DNA of 64,000 nucleotides from Halorubrum salsamenti (GTDB lineage Archaea > Halobacteriota > Halobacteria > Halobacteriales > Haloferacaceae): contig NZ_VCNL01000003.1 of NCBI RefSeq assembly GCF_007671685.1, positions 158,085-222,084 on the forward strand, written 5' to 3'. The position numbers and the translations under genes were made by a program. The stretch's first letter is position 1; every line of letters starts with the position of its first letter. The notes beneath the pieces are model-generated. The model searched no databases and was not told the origin of the DNA. It worked only from the letters and a program-made list of their open reading frames with translations. Below, in pieces: positions 8,044 through 16,091 of this stretch.

Positions 8044-9156
8044 TCACTCGGCCGCGCAGTTGTTCGGCCCCAGCTCCAGCTCGGCTAACTCGTCCGCGGG
8101 AACCGACTCCTCACCCACGTTCGTGCGCTTGACGCGCTCGAAGTTCGGCGGGTGGTCCGGGACGTCCGACGCGAGCTCCTCGACGAACGCCTCGCGGTCG
8201 CGACCCAGGTCCGCGTTCCGCTCTTTGACCTCTCCGAGCGTCGCGGTCACCGGCGGTTCGGGCGAGCCGGGATCGTGCGCCGGCAGCACAAGCGCGTCGT
8301 CCGGCCTGCACAGCAGCCGTTGAAGGCTCTCGTAGAGCGTCGCCGCGTTCCCTTCGACGTCGGAGTCCTCGATGCCGGCCTCGACGCCGAGTTCGACGCG
8401 GCCGACGCTCTCGTGAAAGAGGGTGTCGCCGGTGAGCAGCGCCGCGCCGCCGACGTCGAACGAGACGCTTCCCTCGCTGTGTCCCGGCGTGTGGACGACT
8501 TCGACGGTGAGACCGCCGACCGCCACGGTCCGTCCGTCCTCGATCGGCGTCGCGTCGAGGGCGAGCGCGTCCTTCGGGTGGAGAAAGTAGGGAACGCCGT
8601 GACGGTCGGCGAGCTCCGCGGCGCCGGAAACGTGGTCGGCGTGAGCGTGCGTGTCGAAGACGCCGACGAGGTCGGCGTCGTGCTCGTCGAGAATCGCGTC
8701 GTACTCGTCGAGGTAGTGCGACGGGTCGAAGACGGCGGCCTCGCCGTCCGAGACGAGGACGTGTGAGAGACAGCCCTTGCCCGGGCGCGCAATCTGAACG
8801 AGCGTGCCGTCGATGTCGACCGGGACCTCCGCGTGCCGGTGGACGCGGCTCCAGCCGTTCATCCCGTCCGTGAGCGTCACCGCGTCGTAGCCCAGCTCGC
8901 GGAGTACGTCCGTCGCCGTCTGCGAGACGACGCCCGCGGCGCAGACGGTGACTATCTCCGCGTCATCGGGAAGATCGGAGAGGGCCGGCTTGGCCCGCTC
9001 GGGGTCTTCGGTCAGCTCGTCGTAGACGTCGACGTTGACGCTGCCCGGGATGTGCCACTCCTCGAACTCCGTCTCGTGGCGAATATCAAGGACGAGGGGT
9101 CCCGCGTCGTCGTTTCGCAGCTGTTCGCTGAGCGCGTCCGGCGATAGCTCCTGCAT
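8044..9156 (-). CDS. Rhodanese-metallo-beta-lactamase fusion hydrolase
   Basis: Starting at the ATG at 9156, the 370-residue protein has an N-terminal rhodanese domain (about 1-105). Its active-site loop reads VCAAGVVSQ with the catalytic Cys at 72. A metallo-beta-lactamase domain follows, with the metal site THAHADH (His170, His172, Asp174, His175), further ligands at HTPGHSEGS, and GDTLF. This architecture is related to persulfide dioxygenases, so a role in sulfane-sulfur handling is likely but inferred. The gene is followed 3 nt later by an MFS transporter and faces a divergent Bat-type regulator about 90 bp away. Confidence 0.88.
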   Translation of the reverse strand: MQELSPDALSEQLRNDDAGPLVLDIRHETEFEEWHIPGSVNVDVYDELTEDPERAKPALSDLPDDAEIVTVCAAGVVSQTATDVLRELGYDAVTLTDGMNGWSRVHRHAEVPVDIDGTLVQIARPGKGCLSHVLVSDGEAAVFDPSHYLDEYDAILDEHDADLVGVFDTHAHADHVSGAAELADRHGVPYFLHPKDALALDATPIEDGRTVAVGGLTVEVVHTPGHSEGSVSFDVGGAALLTGDTLFHESVGRVELGVEAGIEDSDVEGNAATLYESLQRLLCRPDDALVLPAHDPGSPEPPVTATLGEVKERNADLGRDREAFVEELASDVPDHPPNFERVKRTNVGEESVPADELAELELGPNNCAAE

Positions 9157-9244
9157 CGTACTCCGGAATAGCGGAGACAGGGGGATACGGCCGCTGCCGG
9201 ACATGACCGGCACCGTTAATCAGTGCCAGTTCCAAAACCCCCGT

Positions 9245-9979
9245 ATGAGCCTGTACGAGGCCTCGATCCGGGTCAAACACGAGTGTCCGTACCGAGAGAT
9301 ATCGGAGCGGCATCCGGACTTGACCATTCGCGAGTGGCCGTTGAGCGACTGTCAGGTGCTCGAAATCACCGCGGAGACGACGCCGACGGACGCGCTGCTC
9401 GACGATATTGACCAGATCGGAACCGTCCTCCACGAGTCCGAGGACGACGACGGGTACCACGTCGTCACGCAGTCCTGTCTCTGTTCGCTCGAGCAGTCGA
9501 TCATCGATCGCTTCGAGAAACACAACTGCCTGTATCAGTCGCCGACGATCTACCGCCAGGGCTGGGAGCATTACACTGTGGTCGCGTTCGACGGCGAAGA
9601 CATCCGAGCGCTGCTCGGTGACCTGCGCTCGGACAGGGAGATCGAACTGCTCTCGAAAACCTCGATCTCGGAGAAGCAGATTCCCCACAGCATGCTTGCG
9701 CCGGCGAATCAACTGTTCGAGAACATCACTGATCGACAGTTAGCCGCGCTCCAATTGGCGCTGGAACGCGGGTACTACGAGCAACCCCGGAAGACCTCGC
9801 TGCGGGACCTGGCCGAGCAGACGGCCGTCGCTCGTTCGACGTACGAGGAACACCTTCGGAAGGCGGAGAACAAGCTCCTCACGAACGCGGGACAGTTCCT
9901 GCGACTGGTCACCGCGACGTCGACCGGCGACCCGCTGCAAGTGGAGGAGATCCGACGAGCCGAACGGGCTGACGACTGA
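9245..9979 (+). CDS. Bat-type (HTH_10) transcriptional regulator with Cys-containing sensor region
   Basis: The ATG at 9245 gives 244 residues. The C-terminal ~60 residues (ITDRQLAALQLALERGYY... SLRDLAEQTAVARSTYEEHLRKAENKLL) are a bacterio-opsin-activator-like helix-turn-helix. The N-terminal two-thirds is a halophile-type sensor domain. It contains cysteines at HECPYRE, SDCQVLE, QSCLCSLE and KHNC. Divergent arrangement with the rhodanese-MBL/MFS operon suggests that it controls that operon, perhaps through its cysteines. That regulatory link is inference. Confidence 0.82.
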   Translation: MSLYEASIRVKHECPYREISERHPDLTIREWPLSDCQVLEITAETTPTDALLDDIDQIGTVLHESEDDDGYHVVTQSCLCSLEQSIIDRFEKHNCLYQSPTIYRQGWEHYTVVAFDGEDIRALLGDLRSDREIELLSKTSISEKQIPHSMLAPANQLFENITDRQLAALQLALERGYYEQPRKTSLRDLAEQTAVARSTYEEHLRKAENKLLTNAGQFLRLVTATSTGDPLQVEEIRRAERADD

Positions 9980-9999
9980 TCGACGCTAATTCGTGGGTG

Positions 10000-10010
10000 T
10001 TTATTTAAGG
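10000..10010 (+). promoter_or_regulatory. TATA box of the methyltransferase gene
   Basis: TTTATTTAAGG lies about 26-36 nt upstream of the ATG at 10036, in an AT-rich pocket between two GC-rich genes. Confidence 0.6.
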
Positions 10011-10035
10011 TATCCAATAGTAGTTCCTCTGTGAG

Positions 10036-10641
10036 ATGAGCGACGTTCAGCGCTTCATTCGGTTCTGCGAGTCCGAGTTCGGGACCGCGGTCATGGATCG
10101 GGAGGCCGCATACGTCAAACGGCACGTCGCTACGGATGACCGAATTCTGGACATCGGCTGCGGCGTCGGTTCGCTCGAAGAGCGCTTTCCGGATCACGAG
10201 ATCATCGGAGTGGACCGCTCGGAGGAGATGACCCGAGCGGCACGGGAGCGAGTCTCCGCGCCGATCGTTCTCGGCGACGCGACCGCGCTCCCCGTCGCAA
10301 CCGGATCCGTTGACGCCGTCGTTTTCGTCTCGACGCTCGAATTCATTCCCGATGCCGATGCGGCACTCGCCGAGGCGACTCGCGTTCTCGCGTCTGGCGG
10401 GACGCTCATTGCGCTCGTGTTGAACACGCGCTCCGAGTACGTTCAATCGAACCTGCAACGAGAGGGGTCCTATTTCCGGCGGATGGCCCACCGTGATTCC
10501 GAGGTCTTGACCGACACAGTGTCGGAATACGTCGACGGCGAGCGAGATCTCTTCCTGGGAATCTCCGGCGAGGAAGTCTTCGAGAGTTCCGATCCGACGG
10601 CTGCCGCTATCTCAGCGGTAGTCGGGACTCCAACCGAGTGA
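10036..10641 (+). CDS. Class I SAM-dependent methyltransferase
   Basis: The 201-residue protein carries motif I ILDIGCGVGSLEERF (about residue 37). An acidic motif II (IIGVDRSEEM) and motif III (GDATALPVATGSVDAVVFVSTLEFI) follow. This is the Methyltransf_11 pattern of small-molecule methyltransferases. The C-terminal region (ESSDPTAAAISAVVGTPTE) lacks an obvious substrate domain. It is followed 39 nt later by a nucleoside phosphorylase gene on the same strand, probably in one operon. The substrate is unknown. Confidence 0.85.
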   Translation: MSDVQRFIRFCESEFGTAVMDREAAYVKRHVATDDRILDIGCGVGSLEERFPDHEIIGVDRSEEMTRAARERVSAPIVLGDATALPVATGSVDAVVFVSTLEFIPDADAALAEATRVLASGGTLIALVLNTRSEYVQSNLQREGSYFRRMAHRDSEVLTDTVSEYVDGERDLFLGISGEEVFESSDPTAAAISAVVGTPTE

Positions 10642-10680
10642 CCACAATCTCCTTGGACGGGTTGCGTGAACACGAAGTCG

Positions 10681-11490
10681 ATGACTGACTCGCCCGATAC
10701 ACTCTCATCTCCGCTCTTCGAGGCGAAGGCGTTCGACGAACCGTCCGTCTTCGCGCCGGAGGTCCTCCTGGAGAACGCCCGGCGGCAGAAGGACCTCCCG
10801 GAACGGTCGGTCCCGGATATCTGCGTCCTCGACCCGGACGGGGACATCGTCCGCCAGTTGACGGCCGCCGGAAAAGCGGAGAAAGACGAGACGTGGCCCG
10901 GCTACCACACCGACCTCTATCGGTTCGAACGAAACGGAGAGGAGTTCGGGGTCGTGGGATGCGCCGTCGGGGCGTCGTTCGCGGTCCTCGTCGCGGAGCA
11001 GCTGTTCGCCGCCGGCTGCGAGTTCCTCGTCAGCGTGACCTCCTCGGGACGGATCGTCCCGAAGGACGACCCGCCCTACTTCGTCCTCATCGAACGCGCG
11101 CTCCGCGACGAGGGAGCGAGCCATCACTACCGATCTGCGGGTCAGTACGCCCACCTCGACCCCGAACTCCGGGTCTCGATCGAGAGCGCGTGCGAGGCGG
11201 TGTCGCGTCCGGTGTACGCGGGAGCGACGTGGACGACCGACGCCCCCTTCCGGGAGACGGAGACCGCGATCGAACGCGCCCGGTCGGAGGGGATCCTCGC
11301 GGTCGAGATGGAGGCGGCGGCCCTGTACGCGTTCGCGGACGCCCGAGACCGGCCAGTCGTCTGTTTCGCGCACGTGACCAACCAGATGGGCCAGACCGAG
11401 GCGGACTTCGAGAAGGGCGACGCGGACGGCAGCCGAGACGCGCTGGAGGTGATCGAGGCGGCCGCGACCGCCTGGCGCGCCTCGATCTGA
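10681..11490 (+). CDS. Nucleoside phosphorylase (PNP/UDP family)
   Basis: The ATG at 10681 (MTDSPDTLSSPL) is preferred over an in-frame GTG at 10666. The 269-residue protein has the phosphorylase features GCAVGASFAVLVAEQLFAAG (phosphate/ribose site), SVTSSGRIV and the hallmark VEMEAAALYAFADAR near residue 210, whose Glu residues bind the ribose. It resembles uridine-phosphorylase-like proteins and would cleave nucleosides to base and ribose-1-phosphate. Base preference cannot be read from the sequence. The upstream methyltransferase is probably co-transcribed. Confidence 0.83.
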   Translation: MTDSPDTLSSPLFEAKAFDEPSVFAPEVLLENARRQKDLPERSVPDICVLDPDGDIVRQLTAAGKAEKDETWPGYHTDLYRFERNGEEFGVVGCAVGASFAVLVAEQLFAAGCEFLVSVTSSGRIVPKDDPPYFVLIERALRDEGASHHYRSAGQYAHLDPELRVSIESACEAVSRPVYAGATWTTDAPFRETETAIERARSEGILAVEMEAAALYAFADARDRPVVCFAHVTNQMGQTEADFEKGDADGSRDALEVIEAAATAWRASI

Positions 11491-11494
11491 CCGA

Positions 11495-12142
11495 TCACTC
11501 CTCGTCCCGAGCCGCCCGATACCGATCGCGGAGTCGATCGAACAGCGCTCGCCCGGTCTCGGTCCGGAGGCGGGGCTCGGTCGTCGCGAAGAACTCGTCG
11601 AGGTCGTCGTACTCGCGGAACGCGTCCGGGTCGCCGTCGGCGGGGGCGTACCGGTCGCCGCGCTCATAGAGAACCGCCTGCAGGCAGACGTCGAGGAGGT
11701 CGCACTCCTTGACGAGGACCGCCTCCGGCGACTCGCGGGCCTCGTACGCCTCCCACGCGTCGCGGACGCGGTCGGGGAGCGCACCCGCGAGGTCCTCCAT
11801 CGCCTCGCGCTCGGCCGCCTCTTTGGCGGCGGGGTCCACCGACTCCGCGGTCGAGTCGGCGCGGGTCGCGATATCACCGGTCTCGGCCTCAGCGACGTCG
11901 TGGACGACGGCGAGCCGGAGCGCGCGGTCGAGGTCGACGCCGGGCAGGTCCTCGCGGAACCGGTCGCCGAGCGCCAAGACGAGGTACGCGACGCCCCACG
12001 CGTGGGCGGCGACCGACTCGGGGGCGTCGACGCCGCGGAGCTGCCAGCCCGTGCGCCGCTCGTCTTTCAGGGCGTAGGCGTCGAGGAGGGCGTCGAGGGC
12101 GGAGGTGGGGTCGTTCGGGTTCGAGGCGTCGTCTCCGTCCAT
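11495..12142 (-). CDS. HD-domain hydrolase, YfbR/5'-deoxynucleotidase-like
   Basis: The ATG at 12142 gives 215 residues. The metal-binding pattern is SVAAHAWGVAYLVLAL (first His), LAVVHDVAEAETGDI (HD pair plus the E..TGD element typical of YfbR-like nucleotidases) and KECDLLD further on (last Asp). The gene sits 8 nt downstream of a phosphoribosyltransferase on the same strand, consistent with a joint role in nucleotide salvage. An open frame continues further upstream, but it overlaps the neighbour in another frame and is not used. Confidence 0.85.
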   Translation of the reverse strand: MDGDDASNPNDPTSALDALLDAYALKDERRTGWQLRGVDAPESVAAHAWGVAYLVLALGDRFREDLPGVDLDRALRLAVVHDVAEAETGDIATRADSTAESVDPAAKEAAEREAMEDLAGALPDRVRDAWEAYEARESPEAVLVKECDLLDVCLQAVLYERGDRYAPADGDPDAFREYDDLDEFFATTEPRLRTETGRALFDRLRDRYRAARDEE

Positions 12143-12150
12143 CGCGGGGG

Positions 12151-12846
12151 CTACTCGGCGAGCGTCCAGGCGTCGTCGCCGGCGGGGTCGGCCACGTCGC
12201 GGCGGACCATCTCGTCGAGCACCTCGTCGAGGCGGCCGGCCTGAGCGACCTCCATCTCGATGCGGCCGATGCTGTGGTACTCTTCGAGGTAGTGCCGAAC
12301 GTCCTCGCGGTCGAACACGTTCTGGTCGGCGCGCTCCATCGCGCCCTCGGTGAGGTCGATCATGTCCTCGAGGAAGTTCCACGGGTAGACGACCCACGTC
12401 CACTGCTCCAAGCGCTCGCCGACGAAGTCGGGCTGGAACTCGGAGGTGCCGAGCAGTTGGAGTGTCGCGGTGCGGATCTCGGCGGCCTCGCGGTCCTCGA
12501 CGTACTCCTCGGCGCGGCGGATCGAGCCGCCGGTGTCCGCGATGTCGTCGATGATCAGGACGTCTTTCCCCTCGACGCTCCCCTCCGGCATCGGGTAGCG
12601 GATCTGGGGCTCGTCGCTCTTCTCGGCGGCGCCGACGTAGTGTTCCATCTTCAGGCTCGTGAGGTCGTTGAGCCCGAGGAAGTCGCAGATACACCGCCCC
12701 GCGAACCAGCCGCCCCGGGCCAGCGCGACGACCACGTCCGGCTCGAAGTCGGCGCGCTTCACCGCGTTCGAGACGTTGCGGCAGAGCCCGTAGATGTACT
12801 CCCAGTTGGTGAGGGTGCAGTCGAAGTCGTCCGGGAGGTCGCTCAT
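12151..12846 (-). CDS. Purine-type phosphoribosyltransferase
   Basis: The 231-residue protein begins MSDLPDDFDCTLTNWEYIYGL and carries the PRPP-binding signature VLIIDDIADTGGSIR (about residues 96-110). The pyrophosphate loop is ALARGGWFAGR (about 42-52). It would transfer phosphoribose from PRPP to a free base, probably guanine, xanthine or hypoxanthine as in related archaeal enzymes. The C-terminal ~70 residues (LTEGAMERADQNVFDREDVRHYLEEYHSIGRIEMEVA) form a helical extension typical of haloarchaeal members. It is the first gene of a two-gene unit with the HD hydrolase. Confidence 0.88.
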   Translation of the reverse strand: MSDLPDDFDCTLTNWEYIYGLCRNVSNAVKRADFEPDVVVALARGGWFAGRCICDFLGLNDLTSLKMEHYVGAAEKSDEPQIRYPMPEGSVEGKDVLIIDDIADTGGSIRRAEEYVEDREAAEIRTATLQLLGTSEFQPDFVGERLEQWTWVVYPWNFLEDMIDLTEGAMERADQNVFDREDVRHYLEEYHSIGRIEMEVAQAGRLDEVLDEMVRRDVADPAGDDAWTLAE

Positions 12847-12945
12847 ACGGCCGTTCCTCCCACCCGCGCGCTGATAAGGGTTTAGCAACGTTCCCGGCGG
12901 GGAGGCGACCGCAGCGAGGACCGCGACAGAGCTCACTCGGAAACA

Positions 12946-13095
12946 CCGCGGTGGCGCGTGCCACCGAGCGCCCATCGGGCGCGAGGTGCACGCGCGAGGG
13001 AGTCGCGAGGGAGCGGGCGACCGCCGGGAGCCCCGACCGAGCGACGAGGCTGGGGAGGCATGAGGTGCGGTCGCGGTGTGGGCGGCTGGGGCTTT
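12946..13095 (+). repeat. GC-rich interspersed repeat, copy 2
   Basis: This copy is inverted relative to the one at 655-775. Shared blocks are GGTGGCGCGTGCC, CCGAGCGCCC, GCGCGAGGTGCACGCGCGAG and GACGAGGCTGGGG. The middle segment differs: copy 1 has a perfect hairpin where this copy has unrelated GC-rich sequence. It fills most of the 372-bp gap between the phosphoribosyltransferase gene and gatB, where I see no gene. Confidence 0.7.
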
Positions 13096-13218
13096 GAAAC
13101 TGGTCACCGCGTCAGCGGGAGTAACGCCACACAGTCGAGAACCACACGAACGAGCCTCCGAATCGACATCGTATCGGTCCCGACACGATTTAGGTGACCC
13201 GCCTGCAACGAGTCGGTA

Positions 13219-14706
13219 ATGAGCACTCAGGCCGCGACGGAGGAGCGGACGGTCGTGATCGGGCTGGAGGTCCACGTCCAGCTCGAGACCGACACGAAGA
13301 TCTTCTGCGGCTGCTCGACGGAGCCCGCCGACGAGGAGGAGCCGAACACGCGCACGTGCCCGACCTGCCTCGGACTGCCGGGCGCGCTGCCGGTCCTCAA
13401 CGAGGGCGCCGTCGAGGCCGCCGTGAAGATCGGCAAGGCGATCGACGCCGACATCCCCGAGACGACCACGTTCCACCGGAAGAACTACTACTACCCCGAC
13501 CTGCCGAAGAACTTCCAGCTCACCCAGTACGACGCCCCGATCTGCCAGTCCGGGGAGCTGGAGGTCCGCGTCGACGACGAGACCCGGACCATCGGGATCA
13601 CCCGCGCGCACCTCGAAGAGGACCCCGGCAGTCTCCAACACGCCGGCGGGTCCATCGAGTCGGCGACGCACACCCTCGTGAACTACAACCGCGCCGGGAC
13701 GCCCCTGATGGAGATCGTCACCGAGCCGGACTTCCGGTCGCCGGCGGAGACCCGGGCGTTCCTCGCGAAACTGGAGGAGGTCCTCGAATACCTCGGCGTC
13801 TTCGACCCGACCCGCGACGGGAGTCTGCGCGTCGACGCCAACGTCTCGCTGGTCCCCGAAAGCGAGGTCGGCGACGACGGGGCGATCACGGAAGACGCGC
13901 TCGCCGACGTGAACCGCGCCGAGGTGAAGAACATCTCCAGTCACAAGGGCGCCGAGCAGGCGCTCGCGTACGAGGTCACCCGGCAGGAGAACGTGCTCCG
14001 GCGCGGCCGCGAGATCGAACAGGAGACCCGCCACTGGGACGAGGCGCGCGGCGTCACCGTCTCGATGCGCTCGAAGGAGGCCGAGAAGGACTACCGCTAC
14101 TTCCGGGAGGCCGACCTCCCGGCGCTGGAGGTGTCGGACTGGAAAGAGCAGATCCCGATCCCGGAGCTGCCCGACGCCCGCCGCGAGCGCTTCCGCGAGG
14201 AGTACGGGCTCGACCGCGAGTCGGCCTCGAAGCTCACCTCCACGAAGGCCGTCGCCGACTTCTTCGAGGACGTGGCCGAGCAGTTCGACCCCGAACTCGC
14301 CGCGACGTGGGTCGCCGACAACCTGCTCGGCGAGCTCAACTACCGCGAGATGCAGATCACGGACGTGGAGGACCGCCTCGACGAGTTCAAGCGCCTCATC
14401 GAACTCGTCGCCGCCGAGGAGCTCACCGTCAAGAACGCCGAGGAGGTCGTCCTCCGCGAGATGCTCGACGAGGGCGAGGACCCCGAGACCGTCATCGAGC
14501 GCGAGGGGCTCGGCGTGGCCGACTCCGGCGAGGTCGAGGCCGCCGTCACGGCCGCCATCGACGACAACCCGGACGCGGTCGACGACTACCGCGACGGCGA
14601 CGAGGGGGCGATCAACTTCCTCGTCGGACAGGTGATGCAGGAGACGGGCGGCAGCGCCGACCCCGGCCAGGTGAACGGGCTGCTCCGCGAGGAGCTGGAC
14701 GGATAA
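13219..14706 (+). CDS. gatB: Asp-tRNA(Asn)/Glu-tRNA(Gln) amidotransferase subunit B
   Basis: The 495-residue protein begins MSTQAATEERTVVIGLEVHVQLETDTKIFCGC, the GatB opening signature. The zinc cysteines CxC...CPTCLGLPG follow. Conserved blocks FHRKNYYYPDLPKNFQLTQYD, HLEEDPGSLQH and LVNYNRAGTPLMEIVTEPDFRS mark the kinase-like domain. The C-terminal YqeY-like tail ends AINFLVGQVMQETGGSADPGQVNGLL. In GatCAB it activates misacylated tRNA by phosphorylation. Length is normal. gatA and gatC are not adjacent here. A SAMP-type gene follows 7 nt after the stop. Confidence 0.97.
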   Translation: MSTQAATEERTVVIGLEVHVQLETDTKIFCGCSTEPADEEEPNTRTCPTCLGLPGALPVLNEGAVEAAVKIGKAIDADIPETTTFHRKNYYYPDLPKNFQLTQYDAPICQSGELEVRVDDETRTIGITRAHLEEDPGSLQHAGGSIESATHTLVNYNRAGTPLMEIVTEPDFRSPAETRAFLAKLEEVLEYLGVFDPTRDGSLRVDANVSLVPESEVGDDGAITEDALADVNRAEVKNISSHKGAEQALAYEVTRQENVLRRGREIEQETRHWDEARGVTVSMRSKEAEKDYRYFREADLPALEVSDWKEQIPIPELPDARRERFREEYGLDRESASKLTSTKAVADFFEDVAEQFDPELAATWVADNLLGELNYREMQITDVEDRLDEFKRLIELVAAEELTVKNAEEVVLREMLDEGEDPETVIEREGLGVADSGEVEAAVTAAIDDNPDAVDDYRDGDEGAINFLVGQVMQETGGSADPGQVNGLLREELDG

Positions 14707-14713
14707 GTCCGCG

Positions 14714-14932
14714 ATGCGTGTTTCCGTCGAGGTCGTCGGCGAGGGGACGGCGGAGTACGACCTCTCCGACGACGCCACCTACGCCGACCTCATTCGCGAG
14801 GCCGGCTACCACCCGCAGGAGGCGTCGGCGCTGGTCGACGGTTCGCCGGTCCCCGGCGACCGCGTCGTCGACGCCGAGTCGGTGAAGCTGCTCCGGCTTA
14901 TAAAGGGCGGATCGACGGACACCACCGCGTGA
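14714..14932 (+). CDS. samp2: Ubiquitin-like small archaeal modifier protein, SAMP2-like, with C-terminal tail
   Basis: The 72-residue beta-grasp protein (MRVSVEVVGEGTAEYDLSDD... VKLLRLIKGGSTDTTA) closely resembles SAMP2 of Haloferax volcanii, a MoaD/Urm1-type protein used both for protein conjugation and tRNA thiolation. The diglycine is Gly65-Gly66, and Lys58, a chain-forming lysine in Haloferax SAMP2, is conserved. Unlike the model protein, as I remember it, six residues (STDTTA) follow the diglycine. The tail would have to be removed before activation. The stop overlaps the GTG start of the next gene. Confidence 0.85.
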   Translation: MRVSVEVVGEGTAEYDLSDDATYADLIREAGYHPQEASALVDGSPVPGDRVVDAESVKLLRLIKGGSTDTTA

Positions 14933-15468
14933 GCGGGGAGCGATCCGCCGGCGACCCGCCCGAGAACGTCGCGATCGAGACGGCCTCGCCGGACGACCGG
15001 CTCGATATGCTCCGCGTGCTCGACGCCGCCATGCTGGAGACGGATCCCGAAGTCGTCGACGCCGCGGTCGACGCCGGGGACGCCCTGGTCGCCCGGTTTA
15101 AAAAGACGGACACGGTCGTCGGCGCGCTGGTCGCGACGCGACCCGAGTCGGACCGGCTCCACGTCGACGCCGTGGCCGTCCGGCGGGCCCGTCGCGGACG
15201 AGGGACAGGCTCCGCGCTCGTCGCCGCGATAGTCCGACGCGCCGAGCGCGACGCCGACGTCGCGGTCGTCACCGCGGCGTTCGACGCGAAGCTGAAGGAG
15301 TTCTACCGAAACCTCGGATTCGCGGTCCGACCGGCCGAACGCGCGGGCGAGTTCCGAGGCTCCGACGCGACCGGAGCCCCCAGCACGGACCGCGTCCCGG
15401 AGGGCGACCCGGACCGCCTCTGGGGGCGGGCCGCGGTGGACAGTGCGGCGGAAGGGACGTCGCCGTGA
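14929..15468 (+). CDS. GNAT family N-acetyltransferase
   Basis: The GTG at 14929 overlaps the samp2 stop by 4 nt, indicating coupled translation. The 179-residue protein shows the acetyl-CoA loop VRRARRGRGTGSALVAAIVRRA (R-x-x-G-x-G/A type, about residues 85-103). The downstream FYRNLGFAVRP (about 125) is typical of GNAT C-terminal halves. The substrate is not evident. Adjacency to samp2 and gatB is worth noting but does not define a function. Confidence 0.85.
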   Translation: MSGERSAGDPPENVAIETASPDDRLDMLRVLDAAMLETDPEVVDAAVDAGDALVARFKKTDTVVGALVATRPESDRLHVDAVAVRRARRGRGTGSALVAAIVRRAERDADVAVVTAAFDAKLKEFYRNLGFAVRPAERAGEFRGSDATGAPSTDRVPEGDPDRLWGRAAVDSAAEGTSP

Positions 15469-15549
15469 ACCGGCCGGAAGCGGCGCGTCCGACTCGCGGC
15501 TGACTGAGCTTTTTCAGTGTGGTATATGTACACACATCTCCACCACACG

Positions 15550-15957
15550 ATGTCCTCTACATCCGGCTCCCACGAGACTCTCGATGGCACCGACGTTGAG
15601 GCGGTGGACTCGATCGATGGTCCCCGGCTTCGAGCGACCTGGTCCGCGGGCGCTCGGCCGAAGAGCGACCGGCGCGCCGGCTACCACGACCGCGTCCGCG
15701 TCGCCGCGCTCGCGGCCGAGGTGGAAGCGCTGGAAGCGGAGGTAGAGGCGCTCGAACGGATCGTCGAGTCGAAGGAGCAACAGCGGCAGCAGATGATCGA
15801 CAACTACGAGGCGATCGTCGCGGCGCGCTCGGAGACCGACGACGCACCCGATCCGGACACCACCGCGTCGAATGAGACCACAGGATGGCGACCGCTAGCC
15901 GCGGTCGCGTCCGGTATTAAACGGGCGGTGGCGCGGTTGCGACGCTCGAAGGAGTGA
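15550..15957 (+). CDS. Hypothetical coiled-coil protein, 135 aa
   Basis: The start at 15550 follows an AT-rich stretch (GGTATATGTACACA, about 15521-15534) that can serve as TATA element. Residues about 50-95 (VRVAALAAEVEALEAEVEALERIVESKEQQRQQ) form a strong heptad coiled coil. The C-terminal ~25 residues are basic and Arg-rich (GIKRAVARLRRSKE), unusual for a haloarchaeal protein, which suggests nucleic-acid or membrane contact. No family is recognised. Confidence 0.65.
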   Translation: MSSTSGSHETLDGTDVEAVDSIDGPRLRATWSAGARPKSDRRAGYHDRVRVAALAAEVEALEAEVEALERIVESKEQQRQQMIDNYEAIVAARSETDDAPDPDTTASNETTGWRPLAAVASGIKRAVARLRRSKE

Positions 15958-16091
15958 CCGGATCGCTCGTCCGTCAGCGGCGGACCTCTCACCGATGTCC
16001 ATTTCCGGGTTGACCCCGTCGTTCCGGGTATGAACGTCGATTCGCCCGCGGGTTCGACAGACATTCGGCCACGAGTCGTGGTGAGAGAGAC

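Noticed and set aside
12847..14778. Minus-strand open frame joining the phosphoribosyltransferase to sequence opposite gatB
   Set aside because: The part upstream of the ATG at 12846 runs through the interspersed repeat and antisense of gatB. The family start at 12846 is clear.
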